A stretch of 64,000 nucleotides of DNA from Phycisphaerales bacterium (GTDB taxonomy: Bacteria; Planctomycetota; Phycisphaerae; Phycisphaerales; UBA1924), in NCBI GenBank assembly GCA_029260395.1, contig JAJDDJ010000009.1, positions 372,001 through 436,000 on the forward strand, given 5' to 3'. Positions 43,954 through 53,758 of the stretch are shown piece by piece (the stretch's first letter is position 1; every line of letters starts with the position of its first letter). The notes beneath the pieces are model-generated. The model made no database searches and was not told where the DNA came from. It was given only the letters and a program-made list of their open reading frames with translations. Both the position numbers and the translations under genes were made by a program.

Positions 43954-46449
43954 CTATCGGCGACGACGGTGCGCACACACGACGCCCATGAAGACCAGCA
44001 GCGTGGTGCCCGCGGGCGTGGGCACCGGCACGAACGACGCCGCGATCCCGTACTCAACATCATTGGCTGAGAAGTTGCGAACCTGCAGATAGAAGTTCGA
44101 GACGCTCGCCGGCGTGACCATGCCGTTAAGAACCAGGTCCGGACCAAACAGCCACAGCGACGGGATCTCGAAGTCGAACAGCTTGACGTTCTCGGCCGCG
44201 TTCTCGGTGAACGCGATCTTGTAGTCCACCGCGTCGGCTTCACCGAACGCCGGATCCCACCCGGTCAGGTTCATCGGGGTGAACCCGTCGATGAACAGCT
44301 CGAGCTCGAGGTTGTCGAGCGCGTCGTACGCCCCGCCCGTGACCTCTCGGTTCCACGTGAGCGCGACGCGCAGGTAGCTGATGGGTGAGCCCAGTCCCTG
44401 CGCGTTGTTGAAGTCGTCGAGCACGATCGACCCGCCCATCAGGTAGTCCACCGTGCCCGGTCGAGCCCCGGCCATCCCGCCGACGGTTTCCAAATCCCAG
44501 AACCCCGTGCGCTCGAGCATGGTGGGCCGCAGGTCGATCTGGAAGTTCCGCTGGTTGTTGTTGTCGGCGGCGCGTGCTTCTTTGTTCGAGTAGATATCCA
44601 GCATGCCCTTGGCGTCGGCGACCCCGCCGCCGAGCGTGACGTCGAGCGATCGGCCGACCCGAAGCGGGCTCGCGGGCGTGAGGCTACCGGTGTTGGCCTG
44701 CTGCACCCAGCCCGCGCCGGCAGTATCGACCACGCCCGTCGTGCGCGCACCTGCGATCAGCGCGGCCTTCATCACCCGCTGGTCCTTGGCCCGTGCGTCG
44801 TACCGGCCCGCGTCGTTGTTGGCGTACTCGTGCGCCAACGCGATGATGCCGCTGACGTGCGGCGCCGCGAAGCTCGTGCCGCTGATTCGGCCGATCTCGG
44901 GGTACCGCGGGCTGTTGGGGTTGAGTGTCTTGGACCACTGGTTGGCCACGAACGACCGTGTGTAGTCGTTGAGCGTGCCGTCGTTGTTCAGATCGCGGTT
45001 CGAGGCACCCAGTACATACCCGCCCGGGGCGACCACATCGGGCTTGGTCGGGTAGTTGGCCTGCGTGTTGGACGAGAAATCCTCCATCTTGCCGAAGGTG
45101 CTATCGAGCGCGCCCACCGCGATGTTGTTGTACGCGTAGTTCGGGTTGGGCACGGTGCCTACATAGTTAAAGTTCACGTTGTCCTGATTGAGCCTGTCGT
45201 TGCCAGCGGCCCACACGAACGTGACGTTCTGGTTGGCGTCGATGATCGAGTCGAGCCCCTGCCCGTTGGCGATGCCGCCCTTCATCGAGAAGTTGATCAC
45301 GCCGGCGCTGCCCGCGCCGAAGCGGTTGTTGATCATCTCGTTGATCGCCGCCGTAGTGCCCGCCCACTCGGCGGTGTCGGCCGTGATCAGGTTCGCGCCC
45401 GGGGCCACGCCCCGCTGGGCGCCGTTGGCGCTGGCCGAGCCGATGATCGAAGCCACCGCGGTGGTGTGCTCGCTGTCGAAGTTGTCGTTGCCCGCCAGCC
45501 CGTTGTTGGCGCGTGTGAGCCGGCCGCCGAACGAGGCATGGTTGGTCGTCTTGCCCGGTTCGATGATGCCGACGTTGACTCCGTTGCCCGTGACGTTGTA
45601 CTTGGCTCTCGCGAGAGGGGCCGAGATGACGTTGCGGGAGTTGGCGTTGGCGTAGTTCGCGGGTTCCGCAGCGACCGAGACCGTCACGCCCCGGCTAGTC
45701 TGGTGGTTGACCGAGTTGAACGTGTAGTTCACGCCCGAGCCCGCAGCGCCCAGCACGCCAGCCGAGTCGGCCTGCGCGATCGCGCGGATGGTCGTCCGAA
45801 GCTGGTACTGCCGCTCGCCGGTGGGCTGATTGGCGTACCGCTGCATCCAGGTCTGGTTGATCGCCGTAGCGCGTGCGCCGCCCGGATCGTTGAACCAGCC
45901 CGTGTCGAGCGTGGTTAGCCCGCCCGCCGCGGTAAACGTGCCCGGCAGGGGGGCCATCGGGTTGGGCCTCGGATCCTGGCGGAAGAGCTGCACATCGACC
46001 TGAATCTTGAACCGCGCCTGGTTGGCTGCGGGACCGATCCAGTTCACGTTCGCATCGGCCAGCACCGGCACGAGAATGTCCGCGGCGGCCCCGCCCGCGG
46101 TGCTCAGGTTGAACGTGTGCGAGTACTGTCCGAGTGCGGTTTGCACGCGGTCGCGCGTGGCGTCAAGGTTCTCGATGGCCGAGCCGGTCCCGTTGGTGAC
46201 CAGCGCGAAGCTGGTCCGGCCGCCCGTGGCCGGGTTCTGGGTACCCGTCGCCCGGCGTGTCCATGACCACGCAATATTCGATGCCGGCGGCCCCGCCGGC
46301 GAGGTGATGGCAACCTCAGGCGCGGGGATGTTCCAGATGTTCTGCGGTTGCCAGATGTTCTGGGCCGCAGCGGGCGAGGCGAGCACCACCAATCCGGCGC
46401 ATGCCAACAACGCGCGAACAGTCATCGCTGGGGTCAGGGTCCTGGTCAT
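43954..46449 (-). CDS. S8 (subtilisin-like) protease with PEP-CTERM-like tail
   Basis: An 831-residue exported protein; signal peptide 1-28 (ACAGLVVLASPAAAQ). The S8 catalytic region spans about 290-560: VGIIEPGKTTNHASFGG near 294, SEHTTAVASIIGS (His328), FVWAAGND (oxyanion Asn) and SGTSFAAPHVSG (Ser526). In the first motif the usual Asp of DTG/DSG is Glu297. The C-terminal 25 residues VPVPTPAGTTLLVF, then MGVVCAHRRRR, match the PEP-CTERM pattern: Pro-rich motif, membrane helix, basic end. So it would be sorted by an exosortase-type system, unlike its dockerin-bearing neighbours. It likely cleaves or matures surface proteins, which is inference. ATG 46449 follows GAGGGAGA. Confidence 0.85.
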   Translation of the reverse strand: MTRTLTPAMTVRALLACAGLVVLASPAAAQNIWQPQNIWNIPAPEVAITSPAGPPASNIAWSWTRRATGTQNPATGGRTSFALVTNGTGSAIENLDATRDRVQTALGQYSHTFNLSTAGGAAADILVPVLADANVNWIGPAANQARFKIQVDVQLFRQDPRPNPMAPLPGTFTAAGGLTTLDTGWFNDPGGARATAINQTWMQRYANQPTGERQYQLRTTIRAIAQADSAGVLGAAGSGVNYTFNSVNHQTSRGVTVSVAAEPANYANANSRNVISAPLARAKYNVTGNGVNVGIIEPGKTTNHASFGGRLTRANNGLAGNDNFDSEHTTAVASIIGSASANGAQRGVAPGANLITADTAEWAGTTAAINEMINNRFGAGSAGVINFSMKGGIANGQGLDSIIDANQNVTFVWAAGNDRLNQDNVNFNYVGTVPNPNYAYNNIAVGALDSTFGKMEDFSSNTQANYPTKPDVVAPGGYVLGASNRDLNNDGTLNDYTRSFVANQWSKTLNPNSPRYPEIGRISGTSFAAPHVSGIIALAHEYANNDAGRYDARAKDQRVMKAALIAGARTTGVVDTAGAGWVQQANTGSLTPASPLRVGRSLDVTLGGGVADAKGMLDIYSNKEARAADNNNQRNFQIDLRPTMLERTGFWDLETVGGMAGARPGTVDYLMGGSIVLDDFNNAQGLGSPISYLRVALTWNREVTGGAYDALDNLELELFIDGFTPMNLTGWDPAFGEADAVDYKIAFTENAAENVKLFDFEIPSLWLFGPDLVLNGMVTPASVSNFYLQVRNFSANDVEYGIAASFVPVPTPAGTTLLVFMGVVCAHRRRR

Positions 46450-46706
46450 GTCTCCCTCGCTGGTCGGCTGCCGGACGGCCGGGGTGCCCAGTCGTCGTTG
46501 TCCGACGGACGAATCGCAGTTTACCAAGATCCAAAGCCGGGCCGATAACGAAAACGCCACGATCTTCACCGTTGAGTGATCGACCCCGGACAAGGCCCGG
46601 GGTGGATTCAGGCCTTGGTCCAGCAAATCGCGGGCCAAATTCCAACGCCATTAGAGCTTCCCTACCGATACCCTTAGATAGACCGACAGGCGGAGCCTTT
46701 CGACCC

Positions 46707-48242
46707 ATGCGATTCGACACCCGGCAACAGTTCAAGCTCGGCCAGCACATGAAGCTGGCTCCCAGGGTCATCCAGTCCATGGAGATCCTGCAGATGCCGC
46801 TGCTCGAACTCGAGGAACGCATCGAGCTGGAACTCTCGTCCAACGCCGTGCTCGAACTCGTCGAGCCCGAGGCACGCGAGCTGCCCGAGGGCCGAACGGA
46901 CGACCACGCGGGCGAGCTCGCCGAGGACTTCGACCGGCTCGACGCCTTCGTCGCGGCCAACCCCGACGCCGCCGCCAACGAGTACAACGCCGACTCGCTT
47001 ACCGATGGCCGTGACCGCTTCGAGTCCGGCACCATCGACCGCAAGCGCCTGCGATCAGACGGCGGCAGCGACGCCAAACACGAAGCGATGGCCAACGCGC
47101 CCGCTCGCTCGGCTTCGCTGCACGACCAGCTCATCTCCCAGTGGGGGCTGTGCGAGGTGGACAGCGCGCTGCGAGCAGCAGGCGAACAGATCATCATGGC
47201 CCTCGAAGACGACGGCTACCTGCGCACTCCGCTCGAAGAAATACTCGACCACGCGCCAAGGTCCAACGGCACATCCGCACTCGACATGCCCACCCTCGAA
47301 CGTGCGCTCACTGCCGTGCAGCTCTTTCTGGAGCCCGCAGGCATCGCTGCCCGCGATGCGCGCGAGTGCCTGTTGCTCCAGCTCGACAGCGCCGATCTGG
47401 ATGAGGGCTGGGATTCCGATGAGGACCGCCACGCCACCATCGGTGTGGCCCGTCTGCTGGTGACAGACCACCTCGACGACCTGATGAACAACCGCCTGCC
47501 GCGCATCGCCGAGCGCACCGGCAAGAGCCTCGACGAGATCAAGGCGGGCCTGAGCATGCTCCGCCGGCTCAGCCTCTCGCCCGCGCGCCGGCTCGTCACC
47601 GACCCCGTCGAGACCATCTTGCCCGATGCCATCGTCGAGTACGACGAGGACCACGACCGCTACATCGCCTACCTCAACGACCAGCGGCTGCCCAACCTGC
47701 GCATCAACCGCGAGTACGCCGACCTGATCCGCGATAAGGAAGTCCCCAAGCGCGACCGCGACTTTCTCAAGACCAACAAGTCCAACGCGGAGTGGCTCAT
47801 CGACGCGGTCGGCCAGCGGAGCAAGACCATCCAGCGAGTGCTCAACGTGGTGGTGGAAGCCCAGCGAGACTTCTTCGACTACGGGCCGGAGGCGATCAAG
47901 CCGCTGCCGATGACGCTCGTCGCCGAGCAGCTCGGCATCCACGTCGCCACCGTCAGCCGGGCCGTGGCCGACAAGCACCTGATGACTCCCCGAGGCGTGG
48001 TGCCGCTGCGGCGATTCTTCACCGGTGGCACCGAGACCGACTCGGGCGAAGAGATTAGCTGGGAGGCCATCAAAGCCGCTTTGCAAGAGGTGGTGGATGC
48101 CGAGGACAAGGCTAAGCCCATGAGCGATGATGCGCTCGCCGATGCGCTCAAGTCACGCGGCATCGAGATCGCAAGGCGGACCGTTGCCAAGTACCGCGCC
48201 CAGCTCGGTATCCCGAGCGCGAGGCTGCGCAAGCAATACTGA
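46707..48242 (+). CDS. rpoN: RNA polymerase sigma-54 factor
   Basis: A 511-residue sigma-54. The Gln/Leu-rich region I is LKLAPRVIQSMEILQMPLLELE (only LAPRVIQSMEILQMPL is quoted elsewhere), which binds enhancer-binding ATPases; an acidic linker follows; the core-binding domain spans about 130-310; a helix-turn-helix, LVAEQLGIHVATVSRAV, lies near 408; and the RpoN box ARRTVAKYR is at 489-497. All regions are complete, so the factor should recognise -24/-12 promoters. The usual downstream partners (hpf, ptsN, kinase genes) are absent. ATG 46707 has CGGAG somewhat far upstream. A bidirectional terminator follows. Confidence 0.97.
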   Translation: MRFDTRQQFKLGQHMKLAPRVIQSMEILQMPLLELEERIELELSSNAVLELVEPEARELPEGRTDDHAGELAEDFDRLDAFVAANPDAAANEYNADSLTDGRDRFESGTIDRKRLRSDGGSDAKHEAMANAPARSASLHDQLISQWGLCEVDSALRAAGEQIIMALEDDGYLRTPLEEILDHAPRSNGTSALDMPTLERALTAVQLFLEPAGIAARDARECLLLQLDSADLDEGWDSDEDRHATIGVARLLVTDHLDDLMNNRLPRIAERTGKSLDEIKAGLSMLRRLSLSPARRLVTDPVETILPDAIVEYDEDHDRYIAYLNDQRLPNLRINREYADLIRDKEVPKRDRDFLKTNKSNAEWLIDAVGQRSKTIQRVLNVVVEAQRDFFDYGPEAIKPLPMTLVAEQLGIHVATVSRAVADKHLMTPRGVVPLRRFFTGGTETDSGEEISWEAIKAALQEVVDAEDKAKPMSDDALADALKSRGIEIARRTVAKYRAQLGIPSARLRKQY

Positions 48243-48276
48243 TCGACGCCGCTCAACGAAGTGTGCGCACAGAAAA

Positions 48277-48298
48277 GGGCGAGCCGATCGGCCCGCCC
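48277..48298. terminator. bidirectional terminator
   Basis: A near-perfect palindrome (48277-48285 with 48290-48298, one mismatch) with an AAAA tract on the left and TCTT on the right, between the convergent rpoN and prepilin-like genes. Confidence 0.65.
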
Positions 48299-48324
48299 TC
48301 TTGAGGATCATTCTGGCTGTTGCA

Positions 48325-49263
48325 TCAGTCCATCGCGTAGATTTTGTTCGACCGGCCGGGAAGGCCGGTATTGATATTCTCGGGTTCCGTTGCCGGAATC
48401 TGGAAGAATCGCTCTTCGATGTTCCCCGTTAGGAACGATGCGTGTCCATCGGAGAACACCCAGTTACCGCCCGAGTCGCCGTGGTTGTCTACCTTGCCGT
48501 ACTTCCCCGGTTCTGAGACGCCGAACTTATCCAAGATCGCCTGGCTCTCGTTTCTGTAGAACGTGTTGGTTCGCATGTCGCTGCCGTTGGTCTCGTCACC
48601 CATGATCGGGATGGGAGACAAGATGCCGACCTCGGATATCTTGAGCCCGGCGTAGTACATGTAGCTGATGTTGTACGGCGTAACCAACTCGCTCGACGCG
48701 GGCGGCGTGGGAATCACATCAAGCGGCCGTGAGGAAAGTCCGGACGTCTGGTTGTGCGCCGCCGGGCCGCCCCAGCGATCGGCCTTGTCAGCGGCACAGG
48801 TGAGGTACTCGAAGGTGTCAGAGTAACTCCCGAGCAGTGGCTCGTCATTTCCGTCGCGGTACTGACCGCCCACAAATCCGCGGAACGCGCTGTTGTTTCG
48901 ATCTTCTCCGAATTGCTCAAGACTGTACAGGCCAGCCAAGCCGCCATAGACAAACTGATTGTCCAGATAGCCCGGAGAGCCGCCACGAACAGAACGGCGG
49001 AAGTTCGCAGCGTCAGTGGGGGTTGGGTGTGGCATGATGGCGAACCAATCGTTCCAGTCATTCGCGTAGTAGCTCTGAACGAGTCCTGTCTGCCGGAGAT
49101 CGCTCAGGCAGACCGCCGCTTTCGCTGCATCCCTCGCCTTGCCCAGCGCGGGCAGCAGGATGCCGATGAGCAGCGCGATGATCGCGATCACCACCAGGAG
49201 TTCGATCAAAGTGAAAGCTCTGTGAGCTATCGCCTGAGAGCGTCGCTTCATACCCGCGTTCAT
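48325..49263 (-). CDS. prepilin-like protein, H-x10-DG type
   Basis: A 312-residue solitary pseudopilin. The N terminus [20 protein letters not shown] has Ala before Phe, as in the gene at 35738, then [19 protein letters not shown]. The C-terminal half contains [18 protein letters not shown], the His-x10-Asp-Gly form. The start is ATG 49263 preceded by AAAGGATTG. It is convergent with rpoN and divergent from the 49695 gene. It may be a minor pseudopilin or a surface filament subunit; no direct evidence is visible. Confidence 0.85.
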   Translation of the reverse strand: MNAGMKRRSQAIAHRAFTLIELLVVIAIIALLIGILLPALGKARDAAKAAVCLSDLRQTGLVQSYYANDWNDWFAIMPHPTPTDAANFRRSVRGGSPGYLDNQFVYGGLAGLYSLEQFGEDRNNSAFRGFVGGQYRDGNDEPLLGSYSDTFEYLTCAADKADRWGGPAAHNQTSGLSSRPLDVIPTPPASSELVTPYNISYMYYAGLKISEVGILSPIPIMGDETNGSDMRTNTFYRNESQAILDKFGVSEPGKYGKVDNHGDSGGNWVFSDGHASFLTGNIEERFFQIPATEPENINTGLPGRSNKIYAMD

Positions 49264-49694
49264 CGATCAATCCTTTCAGGGGCTCTCGCCAGCATCTGGC
49301 CGCCCAAAGGCGGAGCCATTGAGCCCGCCAATCGTCACGTTATCGAGGGCCGCAAACAGGGTCAACGAAGAAACGCGGCAGAGAGGAGTGGAACGAGAGG
49401 TAAATCGGTTTAGGAAAGTTCTTGTCTCTTTCGTCAACCAGACTCTTGGGCCGGGCCGTTCTGCCAACTCAAGCCGCCACGACCGAGAACCATCGATCGA
49501 GCCCGGGATACCCCTGTCCCAGCGCAGCGGGCGAAGCAAATCCCACACTAAACCGTTTGGGGTTACAACTCTGCGAAGTTCTTGCTGGAGTCTCTCGGGG
49601 GTTGCATTTATACTCTCGGCAGCGCGCGAGTCGGGGCCGAAAGCATCGGCCGATCGCGCGATGAGAGATACCCGCATTTCCGGAGGATTCCAGT
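49264..49694. other. intergenic region between divergent genes
   Basis: A 431-bp region without a supported gene. It must hold the promoters of the prepilin-like gene (minus) and the dockerin protein (plus). The only credible element I see is TATACT at 49609-49614, preceded by TTGCAT; the -35 at usual distance is poor. ORFs here are short and shadow-like. Confidence 0.6.
49609..49614 (+). promoter_or_regulatory. possible -10 element (TATACT)
   Basis: Five of six bases match the sigma-70 -10 consensus, 80 bases before ATG 49695. No good -35 is present at 16-18 bases; TTGCTG at 49582 is too far (21). Low confidence. Confidence 0.3.
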
Positions 49695-51902
49695 ATGAAG
49701 GCTTTCCGCTTTCTCGCAGCGTCGGCGCTTGTGTCGGCTGTCGGCAGCACCACCGCATTCGGTCAGATCGCAGTCGATGGCGTAAAGGACGCAGCCTACG
49801 GCAGCGCGCTGTGGACGCAGGCCAACCCCACCCTCCGCGACACCGGCCCCGGTGATGTCGGATGCAACCCCGCCGACCTCGGCGGCGATCCCGCAACCGT
49901 GATCACCGGCCTCGAGTGGTCCATCCCGCTCGCCTCCATCGGCAGCCCCACCGGCAACGTCCAGATGGTCGCCATGATCACCAGCGGCGATTACGGCTTC
50001 CTCTCCAACCAGGTCCTGCCCACGTTGCCCCAGACCTCGGGCAACCTCGGCCAGACCAACAACATCAACTTCCAACAGATCGCGGGCACGCAGAGCGCCA
50101 CGTTCGACACGAGCGTTGCCGCAGCCTCAGCTCCGGTCATCGATGGCATGCTCGACATGGGCCTTTACACTTCGCTGGGCATCCAGAACGTCCGTACCGC
50201 CTTCGGTGACAACGCCGACGCGAGCTCCGGCAACTCGGTCGACGGCAGCGAACTCGACGGGCTCTACGCCGCCGTCTTCGGCGACCGGCTCTATGTCATG
50301 ATCACCGGCAACGTGCAGAACAACTTCAACAAGTTCTCGCTGTTCATCGATTCCATCGCCGGCGGCCAGCAGTCACTCCAGGGCGACAACCCGGACATCG
50401 ACTTCAACGGGCTCAACAACATGGGCAACCGCGCTGAGTTCCTCAGCCGGGTCGACGGCCAGTTCGGCGGCCCCGGCAGCGGGCTCACCTTCGAGGCCGG
50501 CTTCGAGGCCGACTTCTGGGTCGCGGTCGGCCACGGCTCGGGCGGCGACGGGCTCGGTGAGTCCTTCGCCAACTTCGGCAACATCAACGATGCTGACCCG
50601 ATGAACCGCTCGGGCGGCTACGTCGGACGGTTCCTGCCCTCCAACGTTGGCGGCGTGCCGGCGTCGGGCGACAACACTCCCGACCTCCGCTACACCTACG
50701 ACTTCTCCAACGTCGCTGGCGTGCAGGGCGGCGCTTGCCAGCCCGGACCCGGCAGCTTCGCGCCCGAGATCTACTCCAACGGTTCTGAGCTCGACGGGTT
50801 CTTCGCCAAGATCGACGGCAACAACCTGTGCATGCTCTTTACGGGTAACTTCCTCACCAACATCAACTCGGGCCTGGGCGATCCGCAGGGCGGCCGCAAG
50901 TTCCACGTCTTCATCGATGCCATCGATGGCGAGGGCCAGAACCCGCTGATCGAACTCAACAGCGACATCAACGCCGGCACGCTCCAGGGCATGAGCCGCG
51001 CGAGCGTCTTCGATACCGACGGCATCACCTTCGATGCCGACTTCGTGCCCGACTACTGGCTCGGGATGCAGACCCTCGGCAACCCCATCGGAATGTCGAT
51101 TGACTCATCGCTGCTTATCGCCGATTCCGGCGCGTTCGACCCCTTCGATATCTTCACGCAGATCTATCCCGGCTGCTTCGATAAGGCGTTCGTCCTTGCC
51201 GACGGCCTGCCCGTCAGTTTCGACGGCCCCTTCACGAGCAACACGGTGAGCAACTGGGCCCCGCGCGAAGCGTTTGATGACCAGCAGGCCGGCGCTACCC
51301 AGCCGCTCGCAAACCTCGCCACCGGGCTCATCCGAGCGATCGTGAACAACTCCAACACCGCGGGCGTGACCGATTCCAGCGTTGCTGGTGCCGGCGCTGT
51401 CACCACCGGCTACGAGCTGTGCATCGATCTCGACGAACTCGGCTGGAACGGCACCGACCCGATCAAGGTCGCGGCCTTCCACGCTAGCGAGGGCGGCACA
51501 GGCGGCACGAGCATCGACAACCAGGTGCTCGGCGGTCTGCCCGCGTCCTACGACGCGCTCGACGTCGGTGACCCCACCGCCAATGGCAACACCCGAGGCG
51601 CCGACGGCACCGACGGGCCCGGCGTGCGGTTCGACCTCATCGCGGGCGATCAGTTCATCGTCGTTCCCGCCGCCGTTCCCTGTGTGGGCGACATCGCCGA
51701 CGACTTCGGCTTCCTGGGCGGCGACGGCATGGTGAGCTTCGGCGACTTCCTCGCGCTGCTCGGCCTCATCGGCCCCTGCCCCGGCGGCACGCCTGGCTGC
51801 ACGGGCGACATCGCGGACGACTTTGGCTTCCTCGGCGGCGACGGCATGGTCAGCTTCGGCGACTTCCTCGCCCTGCTCGGCCTCATCGGTCCCTGCCCGT
51901 AA
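49695..51902 (+). CDS. secreted protein of unknown function, dockerin-like tail
   Basis: A 735-residue exported protein; signal peptide 1-23 (STTAFGQ). The body (24-660) has internal similarity: GSELDGLYAAVFGDRLYVMI near 190 and GSELDGFFAKIDGNNLCMLF near 360 head two related repeats with FSLFIDSIAGG and FHVFIDAIDGE, suggesting duplicated beta-rich domains. I do not recognise a family. The standard paired tail is at 663-735. CCGGAGGATT precedes ATG 49695, an excellent ribosome binding site. It ends with a terminator at 51933 and is convergent with the FHA phosphatase. Confidence 0.83.
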   Translation: MKAFRFLAASALVSAVGSTTAFGQIAVDGVKDAAYGSALWTQANPTLRDTGPGDVGCNPADLGGDPATVITGLEWSIPLASIGSPTGNVQMVAMITSGDYGFLSNQVLPTLPQTSGNLGQTNNINFQQIAGTQSATFDTSVAAASAPVIDGMLDMGLYTSLGIQNVRTAFGDNADASSGNSVDGSELDGLYAAVFGDRLYVMITGNVQNNFNKFSLFIDSIAGGQQSLQGDNPDIDFNGLNNMGNRAEFLSRVDGQFGGPGSGLTFEAGFEADFWVAVGHGSGGDGLGESFANFGNINDADPMNRSGGYVGRFLPSNVGGVPASGDNTPDLRYTYDFSNVAGVQGGACQPGPGSFAPEIYSNGSELDGFFAKIDGNNLCMLFTGNFLTNINSGLGDPQGGRKFHVFIDAIDGEGQNPLIELNSDINAGTLQGMSRASVFDTDGITFDADFVPDYWLGMQTLGNPIGMSIDSSLLIADSGAFDPFDIFTQIYPGCFDKAFVLADGLPVSFDGPFTSNTVSNWAPREAFDDQQAGATQPLANLATGLIRAIVNNSNTAGVTDSSVAGAGAVTTGYELCIDLDELGWNGTDPIKVAAFHASEGGTGGTSIDNQVLGGLPASYDALDVGDPTANGNTRGADGTDGPGVRFDLIAGDQFIVVPAAVPCVGDIADDFGFLGGDGMVSFGDFLALLGLIGPCPGGTPGCTGDIADDFGFLGGDGMVSFGDFLALLGLIGPCP
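51681..51899 (+). repeat. dockerin-like pair, gene 49695
   Basis: Standard 73-residue pair with both copies GDIADDFGFLGGDG and linker GGTPG, the same protein sequence as the pair of gene 37025 except the residue after the first Cys. Confidence 0.87.
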
Positions 51903-51932
51903 GACTGCCGATTGGTTCCTGACACACACCAT

Positions 51933-51965
51933 GAGCCCCGGCCCTCTACAGGGTCGGGGCTCTTT
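51933..51965 (+). terminator. intrinsic terminator
   Basis: A 12-bp stem with one wobble pair (51933-51944 with 51951-51962) and a 6-nt loop, followed by TTT. It ends the dockerin gene and could also serve the convergent phosphatase gene. Confidence 0.75.
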
Positions 51966-52009
51966 CAATGCGCACACGACGGGTGCGCATTGCGCGGCGA
52001 TCAAGCTTG

Positions 52010-53644
52010 TTACCGGTTTCGACGCTCGATCGAGGCCGCTGTCACGTCGTCGTTCAAGTTCTCGGTGCCCGCGAAGTCGCGCACAGCTTGGAACAACCCG
52101 TTGACTTCGGTGTCGGTCGAGTCGGCCTGTTTAAGCGTCTCGATGACCCGTTCCATGCCGAACTCCTCGCCCTCGGGCGACTGCTGCTCGACGACACCGT
52201 CGGAGAACAGGATCACCCGCGAGCCAACCGGGAAGGGCCGCTCTTCGGTCACGTACGTCACATCCGGGTCCACGCCCAGCGGCATCCCACCCTCGCTCTT
52301 GATCGTCTGGGGCGAATACGTGCCCGAGCGGTACAGCCAGTGCCCGTGGCCCGCATCAACGAAAAGCATCGTGCCCTTGGATTCGTCGAAGATGCCACAC
52401 CACACGCTGATGAACTTACCGGGCGGCAGCAGCGGGGTCACCTGCGCGTTTACCCTGTTCAACGCCGCAGCCGGGCATCCGCTGGATTCGAGCTTCTCTT
52501 TGAGCAGCGTTAGGGTGACCGCCATGTGGATCGACGCCGCCGACCCCTTGCCCGCCACATCGCCCAAGAACGCCGCGACCCGGCCATCGGGCATCGGCAT
52601 GATGCTGAACAGATCGCCCGCGACCAGTCGGCCAGGTCGCATCCGCATGAAGTAGGCGAACGACGCGATCTGCCCGTGGGGCGGCGGCATCAGCAGTTTC
52701 TGAGCCGCGCCCGCTGCGCGCACATCGCGAAGCAGTTCGTCGTTCTGTCGCTCGCTGCGCTTGCGCTTAAGGTTTTCCCACGATGTCCCGCTCATCTTGC
52801 AGACAGCCTGGCAGAACGCCGCCGCGTCAGACTGCACCATATTCTCTTGCCGGCGCGCATCGAGGTACAGGAACGCGTTGACCGTCCCGTCGACAACGAT
52901 CGGGGCGCACAGTGCCGAGTGGATACCCAGGTCCATGATGGACTGTCCAAAGTTCTGCTGCGAGTCGCTGGTCATGCGAACCATGCCGGACTTAGCGGCA
53001 CTGATGAGCGATCGGCTGAACATGAGGTCCTGGCTCGGTGCTCCGCGCTGGTTCGGGCTGCGGTAGCCGACAATCTCAACGTCGGCACCGCTCTCGCGGA
53101 TGATCGCCGCGCGGTTGAACCCTGTGCCCTCGATCACGGCTTCAAGCATGGCCTCGGCGAGCGATTCCTCGCTGTCCGCGCCGCTGATCGTGCCTGCGCA
53201 CTGGATGAGCAGGTCCAGCCGCTGCTGGGCGATTTTGGCCAACTCCTGTTCGGGTACCTTCTGCACCCGGTGAGCGGAAGTATCCACATCGTTGGCCGTC
53301 GGCAGCGTCGATGGTGCCGATTCGCTCATCCGCGCGCGGTACGTCCATGGCCCGAGTCTTAGCAGGTCCCCGTCGTTGAGCATGGTGGGGGTATTGACAT
53401 CGAGTTGCTTGCCGTTCACGAACGTCCCGTGCCGGGACTCCAAGTCCGTGATGAACCAGCTCTCTTCGCTGAACGTGATACGGCAATGCCTGCGGGACAC
53501 CGTCTTGTCCGCGAGTTGTGCTTCGCAACCTGTTGAGCGGCCAATCGTCCAGGGCCGCGCGTCGCGGATCTCGAACGTCTCGCCCGGCGGACCCGCCAGC
53601 GGCTCTAGTCGGAGGTAGGGCATGGTGTTCGTAGGGAAAGTCAT
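52010..53644 (-). CDS. FHA-GAF-PP2C (SpoIIE-type) phosphatase
   Basis: A 544-residue cytosolic signalling protein. FHA domain 1-105 (WTIGRSTGCEAQLADKTVSR, ITDLESRHGTFVNGKQL) binds a phospho-Thr partner; GAF domain about 150-290 (GFNRAAIIRESG, LGIHSALCAPIVVDG) is a sensor; the SpoIIE/RsbU-type phosphatase is at 300-544 with RLVAGDLFSIMPM, VAAFLGDVAGKGSAASI, FVDAGHGHWLY, VILFSDGVVE and NLNDDVTAASI, carrying the usual metal Asp residues. Such proteins act in partner-switching control of anti-sigma antagonists or in stress signalling; partners are not in the window. ATG 53644 and 53623 are both possible; neither has a clear ribosome binding site. Confidence 0.88.
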   Translation of the reverse strand: MTFPTNTMPYLRLEPLAGPPGETFEIRDARPWTIGRSTGCEAQLADKTVSRRHCRITFSEESWFITDLESRHGTFVNGKQLDVNTPTMLNDGDLLRLGPWTYRARMSESAPSTLPTANDVDTSAHRVQKVPEQELAKIAQQRLDLLIQCAGTISGADSEESLAEAMLEAVIEGTGFNRAAIIRESGADVEIVGYRSPNQRGAPSQDLMFSRSLISAAKSGMVRMTSDSQQNFGQSIMDLGIHSALCAPIVVDGTVNAFLYLDARRQENMVQSDAAAFCQAVCKMSGTSWENLKRKRSERQNDELLRDVRAAGAAQKLLMPPPHGQIASFAYFMRMRPGRLVAGDLFSIMPMPDGRVAAFLGDVAGKGSAASIHMAVTLTLLKEKLESSGCPAAALNRVNAQVTPLLPPGKFISVWCGIFDESKGTMLFVDAGHGHWLYRSGTYSPQTIKSEGGMPLGVDPDVTYVTEERPFPVGSRVILFSDGVVEQQSPEGEEFGMERVIETLKQADSTDTEVNGLFQAVRDFAGTENLNDDVTAASIERRNR

Positions 53645-53758
53645 CGAGGCGGTCGAGCCGAAGTGGGGTGGTGGAGGGCGCGGTGAGGTCTGGCGCAGGC
53701 TGCTAGAAACAGCGTGCCGCCTCAGCGTAGCTTGTGTGCCCTGAGTCCGCAGGCCCCG

